A stretch of 64,000 bases of DNA from Neocallimastix lanati (nom. inval.) (GCA_016946835.1 JACVTC010000048.1:233501-297500), one strand, 5' to 3'; numbered from the stretch's first letter, positions 34,999 through 53,423 are shown. Translations and numbers: made by a program. Notes: a model not told the origin generated them from the sequence alone.

Positions 34999-36768
34999 TT
35001 ATGTATAAATTTTTTTTTTTTTTTTTATAGAAATTTGAAATTTGAAATTTAATAATTTAAATTTTGAATTTTTGAATTTTGAATTTTGAAAATTTAATTG
35101 AATTATATTCAAACTATGTTTTTCTTTTTCTTTTATATTTGTAATTCCTGATAATACACTTTGTATCTTTCCTATTATTATTATACTTTTTAATAATTGT
35201 ATTTTTATAATTAAATTTAATTTTAAATTTTCTTTTTGAATTATTTTTGCTATTACCATTATTTTGGTTGGAATTTCTACAGTAGGTATTTTTTTTATTA
35301 TTATTTTATTATCAGAATTTATTTTAATTTTATTTATCATTTCATTATAAATATTTAAATTATTTCCTTCCATCTTAATTTTATTTATTTTCAATTTATC
35401 AATAGGTTTACTTTCTAATAATTTACTTTCCTCTTTACATAATAATATGTTTTCGTTTTTCTTTTCTACTGGAATTAGTTTATGTGATGGATTATATACG
35501 TTACCTTCGAGAATAGTATCACTCAATTTATTAATTACCATATTACCTTCTATATTTTCTTCAATAATTTGTTTATCCATATTATCATTATAAGTTGTGA
35601 TTTTAGTTTGAATTCTATCATTATCATTATTTACGTGTTTATTTCCTGATTCGCCCTTAACATTAACATTTTCATCCACGGAATTTAAATTATAATTTTC
35701 TTCAATAGTGCAAGTATCTTTACTATTAATATTATGATCATAATTACTATTTATTATTTCTTTATAAATACCTTTTGAAGAACTATTAATATTACCATAA
35801 TAATAATATGAATTCAAATTTTCTTTATTAATATAATAATTATTTATTGAATTAACATTCATGCAAGAATTACAATTAGAATTATTCATAGATTTTAAAT
35901 AATTTTCTTTACCATTAAAATTTGAATTGCCACATTCAACATTAGTATAATCCGAATCAAAATAATTAAAATTTTTATTTTGTTCAATATTATAATTTCT
36001 TTTATAATAATTCATTTTGTTTTGTCTAGGCGTAAAATTATTTATTTTATTATAATAATTATTAGTTTTTAATTTATTATTATAATTATTGTAATAATTA
36101 AAATTAAATTTCCTAAAATTTTTATTAATATTTTCATTTATTAATCCATATTCTCTAAAATGCGTGTTATAAGGGTCAGTCCTATTGTTTCTCCTATTAT
36201 AAGTTATTTTATGGTTATTAAAGCTTTCTCTTTCTTCCTTATTAGATTCTATTAATTCATTTTCTATTCTTTCAGCGAGAGAAGCAGTTTTCATAGCATC
36301 TTCTATAGTTTTGCATCCTTTTATAATTACTTGTTGATATGGGAAACGTCTAACTTTTATTGAATTTAAATAATCTTCAATTGTCACTAATTTCCTAAAG
36401 TCGCACTCCAAATTCTTTAATAGTCTTCTATAAGTTACATTAAAAATTGAAATTTTTGTATCATTTGGAACTTTTATGGTCTTTAAAGTCCAGCATTTTT
36501 CACTTTGAGTAATATTTAAATATTTTTCAATGGCATATTGTATTTCTTTTAATGTTGGATATTCATTTCTTTTATACTTTTCTTTTAATATTTTAATTTC
36601 TATATTTATGTCTTGATTTACACATTTAATTATCCAAAAGTATTGTTGCCTCAATGTGTAAATCTCCCATAATTCCATAACTTCCTCAAAGTCCTTAATC
36701 CATCCATCAATATCCCTTCCATAATTGACTAATAAAGGTAGTTCTTTTATTAAGCCTTGAACATTCAT
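34999..36768 (-). CDS. D Gag-like protein (589 aa)
   Basis: Starts MNVQGLIKELP at a true ATG after a long poly-T run. Residues 1-185 align with the capsid-like region of A gag: shared YPTLKEIQYAIEKYL, a central EDYLNSI (A has LDYIDAL) and a closing AMKTASLAERIENEL (A has AFDIAEKVDRV). From about residue 195 it is low-complexity, Asn/Tyr/Lys-rich, without a recognisable CCHC knuckle, protease or RT. The C-terminus (about 35000-35110) is Phe/Lys-rich and reads through an AT repeat. It is the sole product of D. Alternative: the tail is slippage-expanded sequence with no function. Confidence 0.8.
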   Translation of the reverse strand: MNVQGLIKELPLLVNYGRDIDGWIKDFEEVMELWEIYTLRQQYFWIIKCVNQDINIEIKILKEKYKRNEYPTLKEIQYAIEKYLNITQSEKCWTLKTIKVPNDTKISIFNVTYRRLLKNLECDFRKLVTIEDYLNSIKVRRFPYQQVIIKGCKTIEDAMKTASLAERIENELIESNKEERESFNNHKITYNRRNNRTDPYNTHFREYGLINENINKNFRKFNFNYYNNYNNKLKTNNYYNKINNFTPRQNKMNYYKRNYNIEQNKNFNYFDSDYTNVECGNSNFNGKENYLKSMNNSNCNSCMNVNSINNYYINKENLNSYYYYGNINSSSKGIYKEIINSNYDHNINSKDTCTIEENYNLNSVDENVNVKGESGNKHVNNDNDRIQTKITTYNDNMDKQIIEENIEGNMVINKLSDTILEGNVYNPSHKLIPVEKKNENILLCKEESKLLESKPIDKLKINKIKMEGNNLNIYNEMINKIKINSDNKIIIKKIPTVEIPTKIMVIAKIIQKENLKLNLIIKIQLLKSIIIIGKIQSVLSGITNIKEKEKHSLNIIQLNFQNSKFKNSKFKLLNFKFQISIKKKKKIYT

Positions 36769-36774
36769 TTTGAT

Positions 36775-36812
<38 letters not shown>

Positions 36813-37013
36813 ATTTTTTCTTTTTTTTTTTGTTTATATTTATTTCTATTACGCGTTATTTTAAATAATATATATTATTATAACATTTTAAATAACTATT
36901 ATTTTATTATTTACTATTTTAAACTATTATTTTATTATGTGTCATTAAAAACTATTAATATTATCTTTACGTGTTAAAATAAACTATTATTTTATTACAC
37001 GATATTTTTTTTT

Positions 37014-37064
<51 letters not shown>

Positions 37065-37105
37065 TTTCAAATTTTTATTATTTTCATATTATCATGCTAG
37101 AGAAA
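36769..37105 (-). other. D 5' leader with tandem repeats
   Basis: Poly-T next to gag (36777-36805), then three to four degenerate copies of a unit around AAACTATTATTTTATTA (36880-37000), then an (ATT)n microsatellite (37015-37062). Noncoding. Confidence 0.7.
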
Positions 37106-37123
37106 CGCCCGGATTCTCCACCA
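37106..37123 (-). promoter_or_regulatory. D primer-binding site
   Basis: Minus strand TGGTGGAGAATCCGGGCG starts 4 nt after the 5' LTR. It is complementary to a tRNA 3' end reading CCCGG-ATTCTCC-A-CCA, which parses cleanly as T stem, acceptor and discriminator. It shares TGGTGGAGA with the A PBS. The tRNA identity was not recognised. Confidence 0.75.
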
Positions 37124-37127
37124 TTTT

Positions 37128-37786
37128 TGATACAGAACATTTAAAATATTCCATATCTAGTTATTTATTTATTTGGTCGTTTCTCTAGGGAATTATGACA
37201 CAATAATATATTCTAATAAATATAAGAAAATAATTTATAATAATAATGTTTTATAATAATATTTTGTTCTTTATTTATTTTTATAATTTTATTTTTACAT
37301 ACATAATAATTTATTATTACATTCTCTTAATTTTATATAATTGTTAAAATAATTAATTAATATTATATTTTTATTAAACATATCTCTTTAACTATTAATT
37401 TCCTAATAACTTTATTTAAAAATACAATTTCATTATTAAATATATTTAACTATTAATATTTAAAATATATTTCCTGAATAAAATATAATTATCAATATTT
37501 ATAATATAATTCCTAAAACTATATAATTCTCAAAATAATATTTAAAATATAAAATAAAACTTATTAATAATAATGATGAATTAATTTATTATCATAATAA
37601 TAGAATCATTAATAATATAATTTATCTATTTTTAATTATGATAAAAGAATTAACCATGCTTTTAAAAATAATTATTTGAATTAACTATATATAAATTATT
37701 TTAATTATTATAACCAATAATATTTATACAATATTTCTAACCTAAATTTCTTACCTAAATCTTATTTTTATAGTGGTATCGTATCA
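37128..37786 (-). repeat. D 5' LTR
   Basis: 659 bp partner of 34195-34853, abutting AATT (37787-37790) and the A2 3' LTR. Confidence 0.88.
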
Positions 37787-37790
37787 AATT

Positions 37791-38630
37791 TGTTATGGTT
37801 CGGGTTTTATTAGAATTTTATTTAATTATTTATTTTTAATATTTTTTTTGTCTACATTTTAATTATTGAAAAACTTCACTTATTTATACTTTTTGAAAAA
37901 AAATAAATATGTAAAGCCTTTCTACATTTTATTATCATATTTAAAAAAAAATATTTACTATTACTAATTACTTAAAATTTTATATTAATTTAAATTAACT
38001 AATTCATAAGTATTTTTATTTTAATAAATTTTGTTTACATAATTTTATATTATTTTTCATATACTAAAACTAAATTATTTAATATATACGAAAAGTAACA
38101 AACAAAATTTAAAAAGATTTTACAGAAAAATAAAGTTATTTTAATCAAGAATGTTAATATAATATTCTTATATTTTATATAAAATAAATTTAAAAACTAT
38201 AATATATTTAATATTTATTATTAATCAATTAAGATTTGATTTTATTTGTGGGGAATAAAAATATAAAATAATCAATTTAAAAATAAAATAAAATACTAAA
38301 AAGAATACAAGTTTAATATTGATACAATATAATAATAATATAATAATATATTTGAAAATAAAAATAAAATATTAATATTGATAATAAACACTTTAATAAA
38401 ATAATAAAATTTAAGGTTAAATTATAGATATTGATATTAATAATAAAAATATAAAATTATTGATAATATTTTAGAAACTTTTAATAAAAATATAAAAAAA
38501 ATAAATATATTTAGAAAATATTTTAGTATAGAAAATATAGTAAAGTAATATTAAGTAAAGAATAATATAATGGATTCTAAAGTAAGTTGAAATTCTAATT
38601 AATAATCCATTATATGTTCGTTCTTTACCA
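37791..38630 (-). repeat. A2 3' LTR
   Basis: 840 bp, TGTTATGGTTC to CTTTACCA. The minus-strand TATAAATAAG lies near 37885. A purine tract GTGGGGGCATCTT (minus) lies just inside at 38631-38643. Confidence 0.88.
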
Positions 38631-38653
38631 AGATGCCCCCACTAAGACTCAAG

Positions 38654-41363
38654 CTAATCTATAGCTGAGTTATACTTTACTATATTTTTCAAATGGACAT
38701 TACGATTCATTTGAATCATAGTATTTGGGTCCGCAAGTGTTACGGTATTAAATTGTTTTTTTATTACTTTTAAAGGACCGACAAAATAAGGTTCTAATTT
38801 AGAACGACTAAAATTTCGAACAAGAACTAAATCACCGATTCTTATGTTTTTGGAATTTTTCATGCTATTTTTTTCTTCCCTTCGATTGGCCCAATATTTA
38901 CTTGCGTTCTTTACATTTTCAGCTGCTTCCATGGTCCACCTATAATGTGAGATAAATTTTTCTAAAAGAATTTCATCTGAAGATTTATTCACTCCTTGTG
39001 TAGGTCTAGCAGCAATGTCGAAAGGCTGTTGATCCTCACGACCATAAACTAATTCGAAGCTAGAATGTTTGGTTACAGAATTCTTTGTAGTTCTAAGGGC
39101 CCACAAGGCTGAAGGTAATACCTCATCCCAGTCTTTATTTTCTTCACCAAGTAATCTCAATAATTTACCAATTTCTTTATTCCTATTTTCAACCAATCCA
39201 TTACTTTCTGGGTGATAGGTAGTGGTAAATTTTACGTAAACATCATATAAGTCCAGGAATATTTTAGTCATATCCGATGCGAATTGAACGCCATTATCCG
39301 TTGTAATGACTTGAGGAACTCCATGTCTAGCGAAAACATTTATTAAAAACTTAATAATGTCCTTAGATGTAATATTTTCAGTAGGTTCAGCCTCCACCCA
39401 CTTTGTGAAATAATCCACCGCAACAATGATATATTGGTTTTTATTACCAGTTTTTATTAAGGGACCAATAATATCAAGTCCAAGATGAGTAAAAGGTCCT
39501 TCAACTTCTGTTGGAATGTTTTCGGTTGGTTCTGGATATGGGTGAGGGCGATTTAACTGACATTTTTCGCATTTTGAAATTATCCGTTTTATATCGTTGA
39601 CCATATCATTCCAGTAGTAACTTTTTCTAAGTCTTTGATATGTTTTATAATAACCTTCATGGCCAACATGATGTGCTTCGATAATTAATTTTAGTTTTTC
39701 ATTTGTTTCGGTAACAAGTTTTCTATAATTATTTCCATCTATAAAATAATCTATACCATCAATCTTTGTAAATTTTTCTTCAATAAATTCTTTAATTACT
39801 TTAGAAAGTGAATCATTTTCATCATCTTTATTCGTTTTTATAGCTAATACCTTTTGTTCTTTATCGTTCTTCATTCTAGATAAAGCGTCGGCTACTACAT
39901 TCTTTTTACCTTGCTCATAGCGAATATCCACTTTTAGCATACTTGCAGTCAAACACCATCTTGTTTGTCGTGCATTATTCGGTTCCTTATTATTAAATAA
40001 ACCTAGTAGAGGTTTGTGATCTGTAAAAACTATGGTTCTAAAGGGGCTTCCCATAATATAAGGTTTTAATTTAGTAATACAATAATATAAAGCCGTTCCT
40101 TCCAAATCGGTTATTCCATAATTCTTTTCTGCTTTGGTTAAGCTACGGCTAATGAAATGAATCGGGTGTTCTATTTCCGATTCGTCTTTCTGCAATAAAA
40201 CTCCACCAATACCTTCATATGATGCATCTGTTCGAATAATGAATTCTTTGGAAAAATCAGGATATTTTAAAATAGGAGCATTAATTAATTTTTCTTTTAA
40301 TTTGGTAAAACTTTGTTTTTGTTCATTATTCCATTTATATTTTACGCCTTTTCTTAATAGCTTACAAAGAGGAGCTGAGGTTTGAGCATATTCATTTATA
40401 AAGTTCCTATAATATCCTACAGCACCTAAGAATGATCTTAACTCATGTATATTCGTGGGTTCTTTCCAGGCTTTAATTGCTTCAATTTTACTATTTTGAG
40501 GACTAAGACCCTTAGTAGAAATCTTGTGACCAAGAACTTCAACTTCCGTTTGCATAAAGTGACATTTTTCAATATTAATTTTTAATTTATGTTCCTTGAA
40601 GATTGCTAATACTTGTTTTATGTGTTGGATATGTTCTTCGACAGTTTTTGAATATATAAGTATATCATCAATAAAGTTGAAAACACATTTTCCAATTAAA
40701 GGAAATAAAATTCTATTCATTTCCCGTTGGAAGGTAGCCGGAGCTCCAGTTAATCCAAAAGGCATAACTTTGAATTGGTAGTTGCCAAATTTGGTTGTAA
40801 AACTGGTTATTTCAACACTTTCTTCGTCCATTAGGATTTGATGGTAACCTGAGTATAGATCCATAGTAGTAAAGATTTTGGCACCATCTAGACTGTCAAA
40901 TATCTCGTCAATATAAGGAAGGGCATAAGAGTCTTTTTCGGTTAGATCATTCACCTTGCGGTAGTCCACACACAATCTCCATTTTCCATTAGCCTTTGGG
41001 ACCACAACAACAGGTGAAGACCATTCTGAATATGATGGTACAACTAGCTTTTTCTTAATAAGTTTAATTAGTTCTTCTTTAATAATATCAGATTTAAATT
41101 TGGTTACTCTGTAACATCTTTGTTTAACAGGTTTTGCGTTCGCTTTCAAGTTAATTTTATGAGGGGCCAAGTCTGACGGTGTTAATTCTTCAGAAGATGT
41201 CGCTATAATGTCCAAGTTTTCTTCAAGTAATTTTACTATTACATCTTTATAATCTTTACAAAGGCTTGCTAAAAATTTTTCATCATGGATATACTCTTGC
41301 GGAGATAGACCTTCAAGTTTCTTTAATTCATTAGTTGTGTCTTCATATTCAAGTATTTTCCTT
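38654..41363 (-). pseudogene. A2 pol, 3' part: RT, RNase H, integrase
   Basis: Open frame carrying most of RT (FIDDILIYS near 40670), RNase H (RTDASYEGIGG), the integrase zinc finger and the DDE core, ending VKYNSAID. At 40465 it keeps Trp where A1 has a stop. The frame artificially extends into the C1 LTR at 41369. Joined to 52020-53416 it would be a full pol, so the only disabling event is the C1 insertion. Like A1 it has no chromodomain, ending with a short basic/beta-rich tail (LVLVRNFSRSKLEPYFVGPL). Confidence 0.93.
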
Positions 41364-41368
41364 ACTAT

Positions 41369-41980
41369 TGTAACGAATCTTAAAAAATTAGAAATTAGAA
41401 TGCTGGCATAGTGGTTAGTCACTATGACCTCAGCCTGAACCACTAGGGTTCGACTCACACCTTTACTAAAATTTTATATCATTTAAATTTTAAAGAATTT
41501 TTATACTTCATTTCTGTATTTGTTTCTGTATTTGTTTCTGTATAAATTTCTGTAAAAATTAACAAAAGAAATTCTTAGAAATTAATAGAAACAAATCAGA
41601 TAGAAATTCTATTTTAATTTATCTTTTATCATTATTTCCTTTAGATTCTTTTTAACCGAAAATAATCAATTTTTATGAAACTTTTTAATGATTTTATGGT
41701 TTTAAATTTTTATGGATTTAAATTTTGAAAAACTATAAATAGGAGTGAATTTCGCAGACAAAAAAAAAAAAAAAATATTCTAAAAATTGTGTTTTTATTA
41801 ATTATTGAATTAATTAATAAGTAATTCGAAATATTACAATAATTAATCTTTATAATTAATATTTTTAAATTTCTTAATTAATAAAACTATATTTTAAAAA
41901 ACCAAATTACTTATTAATCAAAAAGTGCTTACCTATTGTGTTACACTCTTTAAAACACGGATATTCCAATATTCGTTACA
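41369..41980 (+). repeat. C1 5' LTR containing a tRNA-like Pol III promoter
   Basis: 612 bp. An A-box TGGCATAGTGG (41404-41414) and B-box GGTTCGACTC (41447-41456), 32 nt apart, sit near its start in sense direction. An 8-bp inverted repeat TAGTGGTT/AACCACTA brackets them. A Pol II-type TATA, CTATAAATAGG (about 41734-41744), lies further on. All four C LTRs share these. Confidence 0.85.
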
Positions 41981-42014
41981 ATAAAAACACCACTAAACTA
42001 AGCACAATACCTTT

Positions 42015-42390
42015 GCACTTTTACTATTTTTGGAACCCCGTTAAGGAATCCCATTTTCTACTACTATTTTTGGAACCCCGTTAAGGAATCCCATTTTCTA
42101 CTACTATTTTTGGAACCCCGTTAAGGAATCCCATTTTCTACTACTATTTTTGGAACCCCGTTAAGGAATCCCATTTTCTACTACTATTTTTGGAACCCCG
42201 TTAAGGAATCCCATTTTCTACTACTATTTTTGGAACCCCGTTAAGGAATCCCATTTACTACTATTCTTTTTTGGAACCCCGTTAAGGAATCCCATTCTCT
42301 ACTACTCTTTTTGGAACCCCGTTAAGTAATCCCATTCTCTATTACTCTTTTTGGAACCCCGTTAAGGAATCCCATTTTCTACTATTTTTG
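42015..42390 (+). repeat. C1 leader minisatellite (40-bp unit, about 9 copies)
   Basis: Units contain GGAACCCCGTTAAGGAATCC and CTACTA; the first six are essentially identical at an exact 40-bp period, the last three are slightly varied. They lie between the LTR and gag, as in M. C2 has about 7 copies. Confidence 0.92.
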
Positions 42391-45631
<3,241 letters not shown>

Positions 45632-45929
45632 ATATAAATCATTTAATCAAAAATAAATTTTATTTCATCAAAGTACTATTAATCATTCTAACTTATGATT
45701 ATTTTAAAAAAAAAAAAAAAAAAAAAATTATTTTATATTATTCAAAAACATTTATTCTAGATAGTTTTATTTTTATACTTTATTTTTAAAACTTAAAATT
45801 CATGTAATTTTTATTATTCAATGTATTAATTAAATTATCACTCCTATAAGTATTTTAGTTATAGTTTATTATTATAAAAGTTAGAATTAGAAATAGTTTA
45901 GATTTAAAGCAAAAGATTCGTCTGGCATC
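45632..45929 (+). other. C1 3' non-coding region
   Basis: Between the stop codon and the purine tract; AT-rich with a poly-A run (45705-45727). No further feature seen. Confidence 0.5.
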
Positions 45930-45949
45930 CGAATCCTAGAGGAGGACCA
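45930..45949 (+). promoter_or_regulatory. C1 polypurine tract
   Basis: AGAGGAGGACCA lies immediately before the 3' LTR start TGTAACG (45950). The same tract flanks the C2 3' LTR at 47009-47025 on the minus strand. Confidence 0.75.
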
Positions 45950-46398
45950 TGTAACGAATCTTAAAAAATTAGAAATTAGAATGCTGGCATAGTGGTTAGT
46001 CACTATGACCTCAGCCTGAACCACTAGGGTTCGACTCACACCTTTACTAAAATTTTATATCATTTAAATTTTAAAGAATTTTTATACTTCATTTCTGTAT
46101 TTGTTTCTGTATTTGTTTCTGTATAAATTTCTGTAAAAATTAACAAAAGAAATTCTTAGAAATTAATAGAAACAAATCAGATAGAAATTCTATTTTAATT
46201 TATCTTTTATCATTATTTCCTTTAGATTCTTTTTAACCGAAAATAATCAATTTTTATGAAACTTTTTAATGATTTTATGGTTTTAAATTTTTATGGATTT
46301 AAATTTTGAAAAACTATAAATAGGAGTGAATTTCGCAGACAAAAAAAAAAAAAAAATATTCTAAAAATTGTGTTTTTATTAATTATTGAATTAATTAA
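45950..46398 (+). repeat. C1 3' LTR, first part (continues at 51852-52014)
   Basis: Matches 41369-41817 of the 5' LTR. Interrupted by C2 at ATTAA (46394-46398 and 51847-51851). A- and B-boxes are at 45985-45995 and 46028-46037. Confidence 0.9.
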
Positions 46399-47008
46399 TG
46401 TAACGAATATTGGAATATCCGTGTTTTAAAGAGTGTAACACAATAGGTAAGCACTTTTTGATTAATAAGTAATTTGGTTTTTTAAAATATAGTTTTATTA
46501 ATTAAGAAATTTAAAAATATTAATTATAAAGATTAATTATTGTAATATTTCGAATTACTTATTAATTAATTCAATAATTAATAAAAACACAATTTTTAAA
46601 AAATATTTTTTTTTTTTGCTGCGAAATTCACTCCTATTTATAGTTTTTCAAAATTTAAATCCATAAAAATTTAAAACCATAAAATCATTAAAAAGTTTCA
46701 TAAAAATTGATTATTTTCGGTTAAAAAGAATCTAAAAGAAATAATGATAAAAGATAAATTAAAATAGAATTTCTATCTGATTTGTTTCTATTAATTTCTA
46801 AGAATTTCTTTTGTTAATTTTTTACAGAAATTTATACAGAAACAAATACAGAAACAAATACAGAAATGAAGTATAAAAATTCTTTAAAATTTAAATGATA
46901 TAAAATTTTAGTAAAGGTGTGAGTCGAACCCTAGTGGTTCAGGCTGAGGTCATAGTGACTAACCACTATGCCAGCATTCTAATTTCTAGTTTTTTAAGAT
47001 TCGTTACA
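46399..47008 (-). repeat. C2 3' LTR
   Basis: 610 bp. Minus-strand A-box at 46963-46973 and B-box at 46921-46930. The polypurine tract adjoins at 47009-47025. Confidence 0.9.
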
Positions 47009-47327
47009 TGGTCCTCCTCTAGGATTCGGATGCCAGACGAATCTTTTGCTTTAAATCTAAACTATTTCTAATTCTAACTTTTATAATAATAAACTATAAC
47101 TAAAATACTTATAGGAGTGATAATTTAATTAATACATTGAATAATAAAAATTACATGAATTTTAAGTTTTAAAAATAAAGTATAAAAATAAAACTATCTA
47201 GAATAAATGTTTTTGAATAATATAAAATAATTTTTTTTTTTTTTTTTTTTTTTAAAATAATCATAAGTTAGAATGATTAATAGTACTTTGATGAAATAAA
47301 ATTTATTTTTGATTAAATGATTTATAT

Positions 47328-50678
<3,351 letters not shown>

Positions 50679-50914
50679 ATTATAATTATTGATTTTGATT
50701 GAATAATAAATATACAATATAATTAATTATTAGAAGAAGTAAATATTTAATTTCAATATAAATAATTTTAATTTCAAGGATGGTTATATGGATTATTGAA
50801 AATATTAATAATTTTAATATATAGTAAAATTCAAGGGTTCCGATTGAATTTATAAATTCATGCATGAATTTTGGTAGAAAAATTTATAGTCTTGGTAAGT
50901 GGTTTCCAAAAATA

Positions 50915-51195
50915 GTAGAAAATGGGATTCCTTAACGGGGTTCCAAAAAGAGTAATAGAGAATGGGATTACTTAACGGGGTTCCAAAAAGAGTAGTAGAG
51001 AATGGGATTCCTTAACGGGGTTCCAAAAAAGAATAGTAGTAAATGGGATTCCTTAACGGTGTTCCAAAAATAGTAGTAGAAAATGGGATTCCTTAACGGG
51101 GTTCCAAAAATAGTAGTAGAAAATGGGATTCCTTAACGGGGTTCCAAAAATAGTAGTAGAAAATGGGATTCCTTAACGGGGTTCCAAAAAGAGTA
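50915..51195 (-). repeat. C2 leader minisatellite (40-bp unit, about 7 copies)
   Basis: Reverse orientation of the C1 array; GGGGTTCC occurs at about 40-bp steps from 50937, one copy with GGTGTTCC (51057). Copy number differs from C1. Confidence 0.9.
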
Positions 51196-51236
51196 AAAGT
51201 GCAAAGGTATTGTGCTTAGTTTAGTGGTGTTTTTAT

Positions 51237-51846
51237 TGTAACGAATATTGGAATATCCGTGTTTTAAAGAGTGTAACACAATAGGTAAGCACTTTTTGAT
51301 TAATAAGTAATTTGGTTTTTTAAAATATAGTTTTATTAATTAAGAAATTTAAAAATATTAATTATAAAGATTAATTATTGTAATATTTCGAATTACTTAT
51401 TAATTAATTCAATAATTAATAAAAACACAATTTTTAAAAAATATTTTTTTTTTTTGCTGCGAAATTCACTCCTATTTATAGTTTTTCAAAATTTAAATCC
51501 ATAAAAATTTAAAACCATAAAATCATTAAAAAGTTTCATAAAAATTGATTATTTTCGGTTAAAAAGAATCTAAAAGAAATAATGATAAAAGATAAATTAA
51601 AATAGAATTTCTATCTGATTTGTTTCTATTAATTTCTAAGAATTTCTTTTGTTAATTTTTTACAGAAATTTATACAGAAACAAATACAGAAACAAATACA
51701 GAAATGAAGTATAAAAATTCTTTAAAATTTAAATGATATAAAATTTTAGTAAAGGTGTGAGTCGAACCCTAGTGGTTCAGGCTGAGGTCATAGTGACTAA
51801 CCACTATGCCAGCATTCTAATTTCTAGTTTTTTAAGATTCGTTACA
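51237..51846 (-). repeat. C2 5' LTR
   Basis: 610 bp; A-box 51801-51811, B-box 51759-51768 (minus strand). Followed by ATTAA and the rest of the C1 3' LTR. Confidence 0.9.
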
Positions 51847-51851
51847 ATTAA

Positions 51852-52014
51852 TAAGTAATTCGAAATATTACAATAATTAATCTTTATAATTAATATTTTT
51901 AAATTTCTTAATTAATAAAACTATATTTTAAAAAACCAAATTACTTATTAATCAAAAAGTGCTTACCTATTGTGTTACACTCTTTAAAACACGGATATTC
52001 CAATATTCGTTACA
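51852..52014 (+). repeat. C1 3' LTR, second part
   Basis: Completes 45950-46398; ends ATTCGTTACA, followed by the ACTAT duplication. Confidence 0.9.
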
Positions 52015-52019
52015 ACTAT

Positions 52020-53416
52020 ACATACTAATTTTTCTTCTTCTTGGAAATTATTATTAATAGGAGCTATAACGTCGATTAGTCCTTGAGAATTAAATTGACA
52101 TAAACTATATCTTATAGGATGGATAAAAAGATTGTGTTCTACTTGAGTTTGAAAATTAATCAACAAATCATAAAATGGGTCATCATCATCAATTATTCGA
52201 AAATCTACTATCATTTTATAATCATTAATCTTAACAGGTATTCGTACAATGATTCCTTCCGAATACTCATCATTCTTAGTCGCTAAACGTATCCTTCCAC
52301 GACTAATACCTACTTCTTCATAATTTCCAGGTAATTTCTCATAAAATTTTTTTGTGATAACATTGAGGTTACTACAAGAATCAATAAGTGCTTTACCAGG
52401 AATTTCATCTACTGTTACATCAACCATGGCAATATCTTCTTCTGAGGTTTCCTTACTTTTGCTAATATAAGAGTGATCAATATTATTTACCAAAGTAGCA
52501 GCAGCAATAGTATTGTTTAATGCACCTATTATTTTCTTTTCAGGTTTTTCTAATTTTAATCCTTGACTTACTTGACTTCTGACTTTTGGAGAAACATTGA
52601 GGAGCTGACCGAAACTAATATTACACTTGGTTTCATTCAAATCTTGTAAAACATCATATTCTTCTTGATCCTTACACATCTTGATGTTCCTAAGCGTTCT
52701 ACTAATTGTTGCTTTTTCTTTAGGCTCTTGAAAATCTATGAGCTTCTGTAATGTAATATTCTCATGACCTTCGTCATTAAGCTTTTCAGGAACTTCAATA
52801 ACTTCCATTTCATTGATTTGTTTTGTTTTAATAATTTTATCGTTTTCATTATCGATTAATTTATTTAATCGTTGATACATTTTATCACTAGTAGTACTGA
52901 TGCTATTTCTTTGTTTTGAAGAATCCAGACTTTGCTTTTCTCTTATAGTAATATTATCCTCCCTTTCCTTCCTTTTTCCCTTGTTATTTCCAAAGTTAGC
53001 TCTTTCTTTATTCCGAATTTGTTTTTCTTTGGCTTTCTCAATATTTATATTAGGCTGCGCCATTATCGAAGGATGTAGTTGATTTTTATTTTTAACAATT
53101 ATTCTATTTTCTATTTCCTTCTCTTTTATCTTTCTTGTTGCAGGAGTTGTTATAGGGGTAGGATTATCTTTGAGACTTTTACGTTGTCTCTTTTCATTAT
53201 TTTCACTAGTTTCATCGTTAGTCGTCAACTTCCTTTTTGTCGCACTAACTATAAATTCTACATCATTCTCATTATCGGATTCTTTGTGAGTTTCATTAGT
53301 ATAGGAAGCATCTTCTTTTTCTTCCTTATTATAATCATTTGTACTACTAGGAATGGATTTGTATTGTAATGAAGCTATTTTATTTTTATAGGGAGTGCTT
53401 CCTCTCCCTTTTAATG
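52020..53416 (-). pseudogene. A2 pol, 5' part: linker and protease
   Basis: Opens in the -1 frame at the slippery site and reads without interruption through an acidic linker (NDVEFIVSATKRK), basic and Glu-rich stretches, the protease (KALIDSCSNLNVIT near 52370) and the RT lead-in, to the C1 insertion at 52015. A1 carries an extra T here that A2 lacks. The first ATG in frame is well inside, which fits expression by frameshifting rather than independent initiation. Confidence 0.9.
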
Positions 53417-53423
53417 GTTTAAA
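53371..53423 (-). promoter_or_regulatory. A2 gag-pol -1 frameshift signal
   Basis: T TTA AAC at 53417-53423 (minus) two codons before gag TAA (53411-53413). Stem 1 CTCCC/GGGAG uses 53404-53408 and 53391-53395; stem 2 GCTTC/GAAGC uses 53397-53401 and 53371-53375. The spacer and stems match A1. Confidence 0.85.

Larger units (their letters stand above)
34195..37786 (-). mobile_element. Gag-only LTR retrotransposon D
   Basis: LTRs of 659 bp each (34195-34853 and 37128-37786), apparently identical, begin TGATACAG and end GTATCA, with AATT outside both. Inside are a PBS, a repeat-rich leader, a single gag ORF and a purine-rich tract (GTGAGGGAATCT, minus, 34854-34868). There is no pol. PBS, purine tract and gag all resemble family A, so A-type enzymes probably mobilise it. 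It parallels TR-GAG elements known from plants. Confidence 0.85.

Noticed and set aside
38654..41458. A2 pol as a protein starting inside the C1 LTR (about 41458)
   Set aside because: The first 30 codons are C1 LTR sequence read by chance; homology to pol begins at the insertion boundary 41363.
41399..41470. A functional class II tRNA gene in the C LTR
   Set aside because: A- and B-boxes are good, but T-arm and acceptor pairing are absent, so only a tRNA-derived relic is claimed.
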